Source: Clostridia bacterium (lineage in GTDB: Bacteria; Bacillota; Clostridia; Christensenellales; Pumilibacteraceae). Taken from it: a stretch of DNA of 64,000 nt. Position numbers and translations under genes: made by a program. The notes below the pieces were generated by a model. That model worked only from the letters and a program-made list of their open reading frames with translations, was not told where the DNA came from and ran no database searches. The stretch is taken from the NCBI GenBank assembly GCA_017500845.1, contig JAFVXY010000021.1:1-64000 (forward strand), in the 5' to 3' direction. Below are positions 21,365-29,876 of the stretch, piece by piece (position 1 is the first letter of the stretch; every line of letters begins with the position of its first letter).

Positions 21365-22379
21365 CGTTATTTTCCTCAATCGCGGCAATAGTAGCAATTC
21401 CGTCCTTAATATTTTGGATTAGATTGCCCTCGTACATCTTTTTAACTTGATTGATGGATGCCATTATTGCCGAAGCGTTAGAAGCGCCATGCGATTTTAC
21501 GATAATTTTTTCGACACCAAGAAGTGGCGCGCCACCTTTTTTCTGGTAGTCCATCTTGTTCTTGATTTTATCAAACGCTTTTTTCATAAAGAGTGCGCCG
21601 AACTTAGCCGTTGCACTTTCCATAATGGACTCCTTTAGGAGCTTCATAACCATTTTGGCAGTACCCTCTACCGTTTTTAGCAAAACGTTACCCACGAAGC
21701 CGTCGCATACCAAAACGTCATAATCGCCGCTTAGCGCCTCGCGAGCTTCCATGTTTCCCACAAAATTAATGGGAAGCGCCTTTAATCTTGCAAACACTTC
21801 CTTGGAAAGCTCGTTTCCCTTTTTGTCCTCTACGCCGTTACATACAAGACCAACGCGAGGATTTTGCACACCACAAACAGACTTCATATAGCTTACGCCC
21901 ATCATGGCGAACTCTACGAGATACTCTGGTCTGCAGTCCACGTTTGCACCGCAGTCAATAAGGCAAACCTCCTTGCCGTCAATAAGCGTCGGCAAAATAG
22001 GAGCAAGCGCGGGACGGTGAATACCCTTGATTCTGCCAAGACGGAAAACACCGCCCGACAAAACTGCGCCGGTACTGCCTGCCGATACCATGCCCATAAC
22101 GTCATCACGCTTAAGTGCGTCGATGGCTTTTACAAGCGAGGATTCTGTTTTGCGACGAATCGCAACAGTGGGAACGTCCTCGTTGGAAATAACTTCCTTA
22201 GCATCTATAATCTCCAACCTATTGCGGTCAACGTTATATTCGGACAACACCTTGTTGATAAAGTTTTCGTCGCCCGAAATAATCAGCTTTGTATAGCTAT
22301 CTTCTTGAAGCGAAAGCGCGCAACCTCTTACAACCTCTTCGGGATTGTCACATGCACCGATATCAACGACTATTTTCAT
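21351..22379 (-). CDS. plsX: Phosphate acyltransferase PlsX
   Basis: Makes acyl-phosphate from acyl-ACP for phospholipid synthesis. The 342-aa protein retains GMVSAGSTGAVL, CLIDCGANVDCRPEYL and CDGFVGNVLLKTVEG. The N-terminal block, usually DAMGGDNAPE, reads DIGACDNPEE here, a shortened and divergent form. AAGGAG precedes the ATG. It follows rpmF, as in most Firmicutes. Confidence 0.93.
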   Translation of the reverse strand: MKIVVDIGACDNPEEVVRGCALSLQEDSYTKLIISGDENFINKVLSEYNVDRNRLEIIDAKEVISNEDVPTVAIRRKTESSLVKAIDALKRDDVMGMVSAGSTGAVLSGGVFRLGRIKGIHRPALAPILPTLIDGKEVCLIDCGANVDCRPEYLVEFAMMGVSYMKSVCGVQNPRVGLVCNGVEDKKGNELSKEVFARLKALPINFVGNMEAREALSGDYDVLVCDGFVGNVLLKTVEGTAKMVMKLLKESIMESATAKFGALFMKKAFDKIKNKMDYQKKGGAPLLGVEKIIVKSHGASNASAIMASINQVKKMYEGNLIQNIKDGIATIAAIEENNDANS

Positions 22380-22401
22380 AAAGTTCTCCTTTATAAATCA
22401 A

Positions 22402-22427
22402 TTGCCCCAGATGTTTACCCGGGGCAA
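22402..22427 (-). other. Hairpin between rpmF and plsX
   Basis: TTGCCCC and GGGGCAA form a perfect 7-bp stem with a 12-nt loop just after rpmF. The sequence that follows (TTGATTT) is only weakly U-rich. It may be a partial terminator that lowers plsX expression relative to rpmF, or an mRNA-stabilising hairpin. Confidence 0.5.
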
Positions 22428-22440
22428 AGCTTTTTGCGAA

Positions 22441-22632
22441 TTAGTCTTCTTTATCTTGTTTAATCTCAATAACAGGTTCTTCGCCATAGTAACCACAATG
22501 ACGGCAAACCGTATGCGGAGTCTTAAGCTCGCCGCACTTCTTGCAAGCCGCCAAGGTAGGCTTGCAAATCTTCCAATTGGCCTTTCTGGTTCTTGTTCTC
22601 TGTTTAGATGTTTTATGCTTTGGTACTGCCAT
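22441..22632 (-). CDS. rpmF: 50S ribosomal protein L32, zinc-binding form
   Basis: The 63-aa protein starts MAVPKHKTSKQRTRTRKANW, as expected for L32, and has four cysteines in two pairs (CKKCGE and CRHCGY) forming the zinc ribbon of the zinc-dependent paralogue. The ATG at 22632 is fixed by AGGAGG 8 nt upstream; the GTG nine bases earlier overlaps that site. Confidence 0.97.
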   Translation of the reverse strand: MAVPKHKTSKQRTRTRKANWKICKPTLAACKKCGELKTPHTVCRHCGYYGEEPVIEIKQDKED

Positions 22633-22668
22633 AACACGCACCTCCTATCGTAATCAAAATGCTATATA

Positions 22669-22697
22669 ATTATAGTTAATTGCAATTTCTTTGTCAA
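22669..22697 (-). promoter_or_regulatory. Promoter of the rpmF-plsX-rnc unit
   Basis: On the minus strand TTGACA (22697-22692), a 17-nt spacer and TATAAT (22674-22669), an exact sigma-A match 37 nt before the rpmF start. Confidence 0.88.
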
Positions 22698-22719
22698 GAA
22701 AAATGACCCATAATTTAAA

Positions 22720-22748
22720 AATTTATGCAATATTTTTAAGCATAAATT
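22720..22748 (-). terminator. Terminator after galU
   Basis: AATTTATGC and GCATAAATT form a 9-bp stem with an 11-nt loop, followed by TTTAAATT, a few bases after the galU stop. It is AT-rich and probably of moderate strength. Confidence 0.6.
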
Positions 22749-22751
22749 CGC

Positions 22752-23609
22752 CTAAATTCTACTTGCAAGCTCTTTTATATAACGCTTTAGTTCCTCGCCG
22801 AAATCTTTTCGCATCAGCGAAAGCTCGATTGCTGCCTGAAGCGAGCCGAATTTGTCGCCCATATCATAACGCTTACCGTCAAATTCATAGGCATAAACCT
22901 TTGCAGCCATGCACTGTAGCATAAGAGCATCGGTAATTTGATACTCTCCGTCCTTTCCTGCTTGAATTTTGTCGATATAGGTAAAAATATCATGCAAAAC
23001 GTATCTACCGTAGCAAGCAAGCCTTGACGGCAAGGCTGTTAGCGGTGGCTTTTCGACTATGCCTTTAAGCAAGCTGAGCTTACCGCTCTCCAAAGCTACG
23101 TCCGCCACTCCGTATTTCGTAATATCGTCACCGTCATGGCGCTGAACACCTATTATCGTGCTTTTTACGTCGTTATAAGCGTCCACAAGTTGCTTCGTCA
23201 CGGGCGGGGAGCCTACTATCAAGTCGTCACCAAGCGCCAAAACAAACGGATTATCTCCTACAAACGGCTTGGTTATAGCCACGGCATGCGCCGAGCCAAT
23301 CGGTTTTTCTTGTACGACAAAGCTTATTTCAGCATTGCCGCAAACCGAAGCAACTGTTGCCGCAAGCTCTGTTTTGCCACTACGCATAAGGTCTTCATAA
23401 AGCCTTTCGTTATTCGAAAAATAATCTTTTATAATCTGCTTTTGAGGGCTTATTACTATAAGCACCTCGTGTATTCCGCTTTGCACGCACTCGTCAATTA
23501 TATGCGACAAAACCGGCACGTCAACTATGGGCAAAAGCTCCTTTGGTACAGCCTTGGTTATCGGCAAAAATCTTGTGCCCATTCCACCACACGGAATAAC
23601 AGCCTTCAT
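22752..23609 (-). CDS. galU: UTP-glucose-1-phosphate uridylyltransferase
   Basis: Forms UDP-glucose for envelope polysaccharides and glycolipids. The 285-aa protein has the nucleotidyltransferase signature GGMGTRFLPITKAVPKE at the N-terminus. It also has VQEKPIGSAHAV, LALGDDLI and the late block KRYDMGDKFGSLQA. The ATG at 23609 follows AGAGG in the end of the upstream gene; a TTG one codon earlier is less likely. Confidence 0.94.
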   Translation of the reverse strand: MKAVIPCGGMGTRFLPITKAVPKELLPIVDVPVLSHIIDECVQSGIHEVLIVISPQKQIIKDYFSNNERLYEDLMRSGKTELAATVASVCGNAEISFVVQEKPIGSAHAVAITKPFVGDNPFVLALGDDLIVGSPPVTKQLVDAYNDVKSTIIGVQRHDGDDITKYGVADVALESGKLSLLKGIVEKPPLTALPSRLACYGRYVLHDIFTYIDKIQAGKDGEYQITDALMLQCMAAKVYAYEFDGKRYDMGDKFGSLQAAIELSLMRKDFGEELKRYIKELASRI

Positions 23610-23612
23610 CAA

Positions 23613-24329
23613 TTACCTCTTGTAAATTACACGGCGACAGGTCTCGCAGGTACACATACCGTTTTCGTTAAGCGTGCTAGTGTTTTTTTGTGAAAGCTGT
23701 AATCCGCAACCCGTACAAGAATAAACGTTGCCGTCACCAAGATACGCCTCTACAAATACGGGGTATTTATTTTCGGCAGTTACCGCCTTATATTTTGCCA
23801 AAAGCTCGGCATCTAATTGCGACTCCATTTCTCTAAGCTGCTTTTTGATGGCGTTAACCTCGGGCTTGGATTCCTCGACAAGCGCATTATACTCATCCTT
23901 TGCGGCATTGAATACTTCCTTCATTTTGTGACCGATTGCGTTTGCGTCCTGATAACTCTTTACAAGTCTTTCGGACGCAGCCTTGTATTCAAAAAGCTTC
24001 TTTTCAAGCGCAACAACCTTATCCTTGAGTGCCTCGAGTCGACCGTCAAAGTCGTCAAGCTCACTTACGTCTACGTTTTCGAGCATAAGCTCAAGCTCGT
24101 GCAAGGTATCGGATATCTCTCCGTACTGCGGAGACGACTGCTCGTAAGCAGTTACAACACCCTCAGCTTCCTTTTCACTATCCAAAACGGTCTTTTTTGC
24201 GCTGTTAAATTCGGACCTTGCTTGCTCCATCTTTTTGCTTGCTTCACTCTTTTCGAGCGTATCAAGAAGTCTTTTAAGCTGAATGTCAAGCTTTTGATAT
24301 TCAAGCATCATTTCCAAATTCTTATCCAT
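23613..24329 (-). CDS. Coiled-coil protein with C-terminal zinc ribbon (DUF164-type)
   Basis: A 238-aa protein that is almost entirely coiled coil (residues about 5-185), ending in a four-cysteine zinc ribbon (CTGCG and CTCETC). This is the family often called C4-type zinc ribbon protein. It is commonly next to nif3, as here, but its role is not established. Binding of nucleic acid or a partner of the Nif3-like protein is a guess from context. AAGGAG precedes the ATG. Confidence 0.85.
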   Translation of the reverse strand: MDKNLEMMLEYQKLDIQLKRLLDTLEKSEASKKMEQARSEFNSAKKTVLDSEKEAEGVVTAYEQSSPQYGEISDTLHELELMLENVDVSELDDFDGRLEALKDKVVALEKKLFEYKAASERLVKSYQDANAIGHKMKEVFNAAKDEYNALVEESKPEVNAIKKQLREMESQLDAELLAKYKAVTAENKYPVFVEAYLGDGNVYSCTGCGLQLSQKNTSTLNENGMCTCETCRRVIYKR

Positions 24330-24351
24330 AATAATATTCTCCTTATTTTAG

Positions 24352-25152
24352 CTAAACTATAGGATTGTTTTCTTTTAGAGAAGTAAAAACTTCTATGCAT
24401 ATATTTTTTTCCGAAAGCTTTTCTATCAAAATTCTTGCTAGCTCGGGTATAAACACTTGCTCCGACGTATAATGCCCGGCTTCGATTACGGTAAAGCCAC
24501 GCTCTACTGCATAAATAGCAACGTGATGCTTGACCTCGCCCGTAATAAGACAGTCCGCGCCCTTAGCCATCGCCATATCTATATATTCGGTATCACCGCC
24601 GCCCGATCCATTGATTATCGCTACACGGCTGATTTTTACATCAGGATTTCCGATTATACCAACATATTTATCGTGCAAGAGGTCTACAAGCTTTTCTTTT
24701 AATGCTCTTGCCGTAGTCACAGCCATAAAGTTGCCTACACGACCAAAGCCCTCGACTTCGGATATGTACGGGTCAAGCGGAACAACGTCCGTAGTTTTCA
24801 GTAGCGTCATCAAATAATCGTTTATTCCACCCATCGAAAAATCCAAATTGGTGTGTGCGGCGTAAATAGAAATTCCATTTTTAATGGCCTTTATTATTTT
24901 TTTACCAAGCGGCGATCCAAAAGTTACGCTGCTTATAGGCAAAAAAATCATAGGATGGTGACAGATTATAAGCTGAGCACCTCTCTCAATCGCCTCGTCG
25001 ATTACGCCTTGGGTAACGTCAAGACAACAAAGAACATGGCTCACCTCGGCATTTTCGTCACCTACTATAAGTCCCACATTATCGTGCCCAAAAGTATTTT
25101 TCTCGGGCGCGATTTCTCTCATTGCCGTTATAACGTCATTTACCTTAGGCAC
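24352..25152 (-). CDS. Nif3-like dinuclear metal center protein
   Basis: A 266-aa member of the Nif3/YqfO family, annotated variously as GTP cyclohydrolase I type 2; its physiological reaction is uncertain. Metal ligands are visible in ICHHPMIF, HTNLDFS and GHYTSEQ. This is the short form without the PII-like insert of longer Bacillus homologues. It starts at GTG, overlapping the trmK stop by 13 nt, with GAGGAAG upstream. The trmK-nif3-zinc ribbon order is conserved in Firmicutes. Confidence 0.92.
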   Translation of the reverse strand: MPKVNDVITAMREIAPEKNTFGHDNVGLIVGDENAEVSHVLCCLDVTQGVIDEAIERGAQLIICHHPMIFLPISSVTFGSPLGKKIIKAIKNGISIYAAHTNLDFSMGGINDYLMTLLKTTDVVPLDPYISEVEGFGRVGNFMAVTTARALKEKLVDLLHDKYVGIIGNPDVKISRVAIINGSGGGDTEYIDMAMAKGADCLITGEVKHHVAIYAVERGFTVIEAGHYTSEQVFIPELARILIEKLSEKNICIEVFTSLKENNPIV

Positions 25153-25745
25153 TTTTCCGCTTCCTCTATAAGCTGTAATTTTTTTATGTTCACTTCCGTC
25201 TGCTTAAACGAAAGCGTCTTTTTCTTTTCAAGTAAAAGTCTGCTTTTGAAGACTTCTTCACCTCTGTCAAAAAACACACCAAAAGTCTTTTGAAGCTCGG
25301 TAAGGTGTTGGTCGCCTCTAACAAGCTTTATTACGTCGTAATACTTACCGCCGTCAAAAACCACCTTATCCTCGATGATTTTATAACCGTTTTGAGTAAG
25401 CTCATCTCTTACCTTATATACGTCACCTTGCGGCGAAATTATGAGGCACGGCAACACTCTATCCTTAAGAATATGCAAGATAGTATTGCCACCCATTCCG
25501 CTGATAACCGTGACGTCGGGCAGGATACCGTTAAGCGGATTTAATCCGTCCCCAAGGTAATATTCTGCTCTATCGCCAAGCAAATTCCTTGCTTTATTTA
25601 GACAAGCATCACTAATATCCACTGCTAAAACGCGCTCCGCTAAGCCCGCATCAGCCACTTTTTTGCACAGGTGACCGTGATCACAGCCGATATCCGCAAA
25701 GATTTTACACTTGTCTATCAGAACGAAAATTTCGTTCAATCTCAT
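25140..25745 (-). CDS. trmK: tRNA (adenine-22-N1)-methyltransferase TrmK
   Basis: Methylates A22 in the D-loop of tRNAs using SAM. The 201-aa protein has the Rossmann motif [10 protein letters not shown] at residues 17-26, AVDIS for the SAM ribose and the family motif [10 protein letters not shown] helical C-terminal coiled-coil part follows. Its start overlaps the rpoD stop as ATGA, so translation is coupled. Confidence 0.93.
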   Translation of the reverse strand: MRLNEIFVLIDKCKIFADIGCDHGHLCKKVADAGLAERVLAVDISDACLNKARNLLGDRAEYYLGDGLNPLNGILPDVTVISGMGGNTILHILKDRVLPCLIISPQGDVYKVRDELTQNGYKIIEDKVVFDGGKYYDVIKLVRGDQHLTELQKTFGVFFDRGEEVFKSRLLLEKKKTLSFKQTEVNIKKLQLIEEAEKCLR

Positions 25746-27019
25746 TGCTCGATATATTCCTTAAGCTTTTTGCTTCTCGACGGATGACGAAGCTTTCTAA
25801 GTGCCTTAGCTTCTATCTGTCTGATACGCTCACGAGTTACGCCAAATTCCTTGCCAACCTCTTCAAGCGTGCGCGGGTGACCGTCCTCGATACCGTATCT
25901 AAGCCTAAGCACCATTTCCTCACGCGGAGTAAGCGTGTCCAAAACCGCTAAAAGATGCTCTTTAAGGATTGTAAATGATGCAACGTCCTGCGGGGCAGTT
26001 GCACTTGTATCCTCGATAAAGTCGGACAAATGGCTGTCATCCTCTTCGCCGATGGGGGTTTCGAGCGATACGGGGTCAAGCGAAATGCGCTGAATTTCTC
26101 GTACACGCTCCTCGCTTATTCCCATTTCGGCGGCGATTTCCTCGGGAGTCGGGTCACGGCCGTACTCTTGAACGAGCAATCTGGTTGTTCTTGTAAGCTT
26201 GTTTATCGTTTCCACCATATGAACGGGAATACGAATGGTACGCGCTTGATCGGCAATAGCTCTTGTAATCGCCTGTCTTATCCACCACGTTGCATAGGTA
26301 GAAAATCTAAAGCCCTTGGTGTAGTCAAACTTTTCTACCGCCTTCATAAGACCAAGGTTACCCTCTTGAATCAAATCCAAAAAGAGCATGCCCCTACCCG
26401 TGTAGCGCTTTGCAATATTTACAACAAGACGAAGGTTGGCTTCGCTGAGCTTTCGCTTTGCTTCCTCGTCACCCTCGTGCATTCTTCTTGCATACTCTAC
26501 CTCTTCGTCTACGGTAAGAAGGGGAACTCTACCAATGTCCTTAAGATAAACCTTTACGGGGTCGTCAATATTAACGTCCGAAATAAGCTTGTCAAACGAT
26601 TCGGACTTTAGGTCCACATTGGAGCTGATGACTTCGATATTATTTTCGCTAAGCATCTTGAATACAAGGTCAACCTCATAAGCGGTAGCCTCGTTAGCAA
26701 CGGCAAGACGTTCACAAACCTCATCGTAAGTAAGCGCTCTAAGCTTACCTACCGACAAAAAGCGTTCGTATTCCTTTTGAACTGCTTCGCTAAGCTCGCT
26801 TGTAGGCTCAGCTTGCATAGCCGCATCTTTGCTAATCTTTATTCCTTGCTTTTCGATAAGCGAAATTACTTCTTCCATCGCCTCGGTAGAAGGATTATAT
26901 TTTGTTATTTTATCACTGATTTGGTTATAAGTAAGCCCCTTTCCATCGCCCTCAATAATTAAATCACCTACTGCGGCGAGCAAATTTTCATCTAAAATTG
27001 ATTTTTGCTTATCAGCCAT
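25742..27019 (-). CDS. rpoD: Primary sigma factor (sigma-70/SigA)
   Basis: Housekeeping sigma subunit that recognises TTGACA/TATAAT promoters such as those found across this window. The 425-aa protein has region 1.2, region 2 ([19 protein letters not shown] and [17 protein letters not shown]), region 3 ([13 protein letters not shown]) and region 4.2 ([19 protein letters not shown]). The ATG at 27019 follows GGAGGTT inside the end of dnaG; a start upstream is not needed. It belongs to the dgt-dnaG-rpoD unit. Confidence 0.98.
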   Translation of the reverse strand: MADKQKSILDENLLAAVGDLIIEGDGKGLTYNQISDKITKYNPSTEAMEEVISLIEKQGIKISKDAAMQAEPTSELSEAVQKEYERFLSVGKLRALTYDEVCERLAVANEATAYEVDLVFKMLSENNIEVISSNVDLKSESFDKLISDVNIDDPVKVYLKDIGRVPLLTVDEEVEYARRMHEGDEEAKRKLSEANLRLVVNIAKRYTGRGMLFLDLIQEGNLGLMKAVEKFDYTKGFRFSTYATWWIRQAITRAIADQARTIRIPVHMVETINKLTRTTRLLVQEYGRDPTPEEIAAEMGISEERVREIQRISLDPVSLETPIGEEDDSHLSDFIEDTSATAPQDVASFTILKEHLLAVLDTLTPREEMVLRLRYGIEDGHPRTLEEVGKEFGVTRERIRQIEAKALRKLRHPSRSKKLKEYIEQ

Positions 27020-28763
27020 AATAACCTCCATTTTTTTTCATTTGCTTCAACTGCTTTTCCAGACGGTTAAGCTGAGCCAGTATCTCGTAATCCTTAGTTT
27101 CTTGATATTGCGCGGCAAGCCTTTCCTTCTGAGCCATAAGACTACGGCGCTTAATCAGATAAATACATTCGTCAAATTTCTTTTTGTCATCGCTATCTAC
27201 AAAATTATAATTTATAAGACCTTTTACATACTCTTGATAAGGCTGGTCGACACGATTGTAAAGCGATTGTAAGGTATAATGATTTTTGTATTTTTCCAGC
27301 GCATGATTATAAGCTACGCGCGCCTCGTCACAAGACAAAAGCGGAAATATATCTTCGGAAAAATCTGCATACGGCATTTCGTTTATAAGTGATGCAAGCA
27401 CAAATTGCTCTGCTGCAAGCAATGAATCGCTTGACCGTTGCTCCTGCTTTTCTTCCGTGATTATAACTTCCTCATTTGAACTCATTTCGGCTTGCTTCAA
27501 AAGAACGTTCATCGAGTAGTCCGTAAGCTTATGAATATGCTTTAGATACTCCTCTTGTTCTACCGGATTATCGAGTTTTTTGATAATTTTTATCGCTTCA
27601 ACAGCAAATTTGCTTTTACCGTCCGGGTCGGACAGGTCATAAGCCGACGCCAAGCTGTCGATTTTGAACGTCGTTAGCGTAACGGCGGATTCAAGCAGCT
27701 TTTCGTAGCCTTCCTTGCCGTCCGACTTTATCACGTCGTCGGGATCCTTCCCCTCGGGAAGCTTTACCACTCGCACGCTGAGTCCTACCGACTCAAGAAT
27801 ATCCAAGCCGCGCAAGGTTGCCTTTTGTCCGGCGCCATCACCATCGTAGCTTATGTATACTTTGTTGCAATAATTTTTAAGCTGCTTTGCCTGCTCTAAG
27901 GTAAGAGAGGTTCCCATGCTTGCAACCACGTTTTCAAAGCCTGCCTTAAAAAGCGAAATGGTATCCATATAGCCTTCGGTTATAATTATGGAATTTATCC
28001 CCTCACGTTGCTTGGTCTTTTTTACAAGGTTTAGTGCAAATAATACTCTCGACTTATCAAAAAGAATCGTCTGCGTACTATTGCGATATTTTGCAAACTT
28101 TGTATCCTTATCGAGTATTCTTCCGCCAAAGCCGATAACGCTACCGTATGGATTTATGATAGGAATAATCAACCTGTTCATAAATACGTCATAATAGCTG
28201 TCTGCGCTCTGCTCGGCGATACCCGCTTCCTTCATTTCGACGTAAGAATACCCCTTACTATTCAAAAATTCAAGCATCTCCGTACGTCCAAGCGAAAAAC
28301 CAATCCCAAATTTTGTTACCATCGAGCTAATTTGACGCTCTTTTATATACATTTGAGCAATTTTAGCCTTTTCAGATTTTAGATTTTCGTGATAATGCAG
28401 TGCGGCGTCCCGCATAAGTGCACTAAGACGCTCTTTCTTTTTTTTGATATCGGCTTGCTTTTTATCGGTTTTGAACTCGGGGACTGTCATGTGCGCCGCT
28501 TCCGCCAAAATGCGAATAGCCTCACCGCTTTCTACACTCTCTATCTTCTTGATAAAGGTGATAGCATTTCCGCCCTCGTGACAGCCGTAGCAATAATAAA
28601 GCTGCTTGCCGGGCGTAACCGAAAACGACGGGGTTTTTTCGTGATGAAACGGACAGCAAGCCCAATAATTATTGCCTTTTTTAGTAAGCGAAACGTACCT
28701 GGATACCACCTGCACCAAGTCCGTTTTAGATAAAAGTTCATCAAGCCAATCTCTATTATCCAA
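27012..28763 (-). CDS. dnaG: DNA primase
   Basis: Synthesises RNA primers at the replication fork. The 583-aa protein has the N-terminal CHC2 zinc finger (Cys37, His40, Cys58, Cys61). The RNA polymerase core has [19 protein letters not shown] and the Toprim acidic motif [10 protein letters not shown]-terminal helicase-binding region follows. Translation starts at TTG 10 nt after the dgt stop, with only a weak ribosome binding site. It is upstream of rpoD in the classic macromolecular-synthesis arrangement. Confidence 0.96.
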   Translation of the reverse strand: MDNRDWLDELLSKTDLVQVVSRYVSLTKKGNNYWACCPFHHEKTPSFSVTPGKQLYYCYGCHEGGNAITFIKKIESVESGEAIRILAEAAHMTVPEFKTDKKQADIKKKKERLSALMRDAALHYHENLKSEKAKIAQMYIKERQISSMVTKFGIGFSLGRTEMLEFLNSKGYSYVEMKEAGIAEQSADSYYDVFMNRLIIPIINPYGSVIGFGGRILDKDTKFAKYRNSTQTILFDKSRVLFALNLVKKTKQREGINSIIITEGYMDTISLFKAGFENVVASMGTSLTLEQAKQLKNYCNKVYISYDGDGAGQKATLRGLDILESVGLSVRVVKLPEGKDPDDVIKSDGKEGYEKLLESAVTLTTFKIDSLASAYDLSDPDGKSKFAVEAIKIIKKLDNPVEQEEYLKHIHKLTDYSMNVLLKQAEMSSNEEVIITEEKQEQRSSDSLLAAEQFVLASLINEMPYADFSEDIFPLLSCDEARVAYNHALEKYKNHYTLQSLYNRVDQPYQEYVKGLINYNFVDSDDKKKFDECIYLIKRRSLMAQKERLAAQYQETKDYEILAQLNRLEKQLKQMKKNGGYYG

Positions 28764-28773
28764 TTTGCTTACT

Positions 28774-29763
28774 CTAAATCCCCCAGTTTTTAGGTATAGT
28801 TATGTTTTGATAAACCATAACAGCGTACCTATCGCTCATTGATGCGATATGATCGCACACCTTTTGCTCCAATGAGCTTTCCATATCCAGCAAAGTTTTG
28901 GGCAAAAGGTCTTTATTTTTGTAATAGTATTCGTATAAATACTTAATCATATCTACGGCTTTGCTTTCTTCAGTCTTAGCGCGACTTTTGAAGTACACGT
29001 TCTCAAACAAAAAATTTCGTAAGCCGCCGATATATTCAAGATACTCAGCACTCGGCGATATGTCTTTTTTGCCAAAACTATGATTTATTATGTCCAAAAT
29101 CATATTGTTGATACGTTCGCCGTGAGTTGTTCCGACGTTTTTTCGATAAACCTCGGGAATATCGTCTTGCTTTATGATTTTTCCTGTAATTGCGTCGTCA
29201 ATATCGTGATTTATGTACGCTATGCGGTCACTCCACGAAACGATAACGCCCTCGTTAGTGCCGGGATGACAGTCGGACGGATGGTTTAATATACCGTCAC
29301 GCACCTCAAAGCACAGGTTCATTCCCGTTCCGCTACGCTCAAGCTTGTCTACTATGCGAAGCGACTGCTCATTGTGACGAAAGGGCGTAAACTCGTTTAA
29401 GGCACGCTCGCCTGCATGGCCGTAAGGCGTATGTCCAAGGTCGTGTCCTAAGGCTATTGCCTCGGTCAAATCCTCGTTCATTCTAAGCGCCCTTGCAATT
29501 GTCCTGGCAATCTGACTTACCTCAAGCGTGTGTGTGAGCCTCGTGCGATAGTGGTCACCCTCAGGCGAAAGAAAGACTTGCGTTTTGTGCTTTAGTCTTC
29601 TAAAAGCCTTGGAATGCAATATGCGATCGCGATCACGCTGAAATTCGGTCCTTATCGGACAAGGCGGAATAGGCACAAGTCTACCCTTGGTTTTGGATGC
29701 CTTTGATGCGTACGGCGAAAGAAATTCTTCCTCGTACCTATATGTAATTATATCAAAATCCAT
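28774..29763 (-). CDS. dgt: dGTP triphosphohydrolase-like protein (HD domain)
   Basis: A 329-aa HD-domain protein of the deoxyguanosinetriphosphate triphosphohydrolase-like family, which removes triphosphate from dNTPs. Metal-binding residues lie in [12 protein letters not shown] and [16 protein letters not shown], with a later Asp in [11 protein letters not shown]. The ATG at 29763 is preferred because GGGGGTGG lies just upstream. The dgt-dnaG-rpoD order is typical of Clostridia. Substrate preference cannot be told from sequence. Confidence 0.92.
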   Translation of the reverse strand: MDFDIITYRYEEEFLSPYASKASKTKGRLVPIPPCPIRTEFQRDRDRILHSKAFRRLKHKTQVFLSPEGDHYRTRLTHTLEVSQIARTIARALRMNEDLTEAIALGHDLGHTPYGHAGERALNEFTPFRHNEQSLRIVDKLERSGTGMNLCFEVRDGILNHPSDCHPGTNEGVIVSWSDRIAYINHDIDDAITGKIIKQDDIPEVYRKNVGTTHGERINNMILDIINHSFGKKDISPSAEYLEYIGGLRNFLFENVYFKSRAKTEESKAVDMIKYLYEYYYKNKDLLPKTLLDMESSLEQKVCDHIASMSDRYAVMVYQNITIPKNWGI

Positions 29764-29876
29764 TATTTCCACCCCCATTTTGCACTAAATCACATTATCT
29801 CATAAACCGCCGCAAGGACGACGTCTATAAAAGCGCCGCCCTTGGTGGTTAAATTTTAAGATTTAATCAGTTGTAC

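Noticed and set aside
29814..29843. Hairpin of 10 pairs between ppdK and dgt
   Set aside because: It pairs well with two G-U pairs but has no following U tract, so it was not called a terminator.
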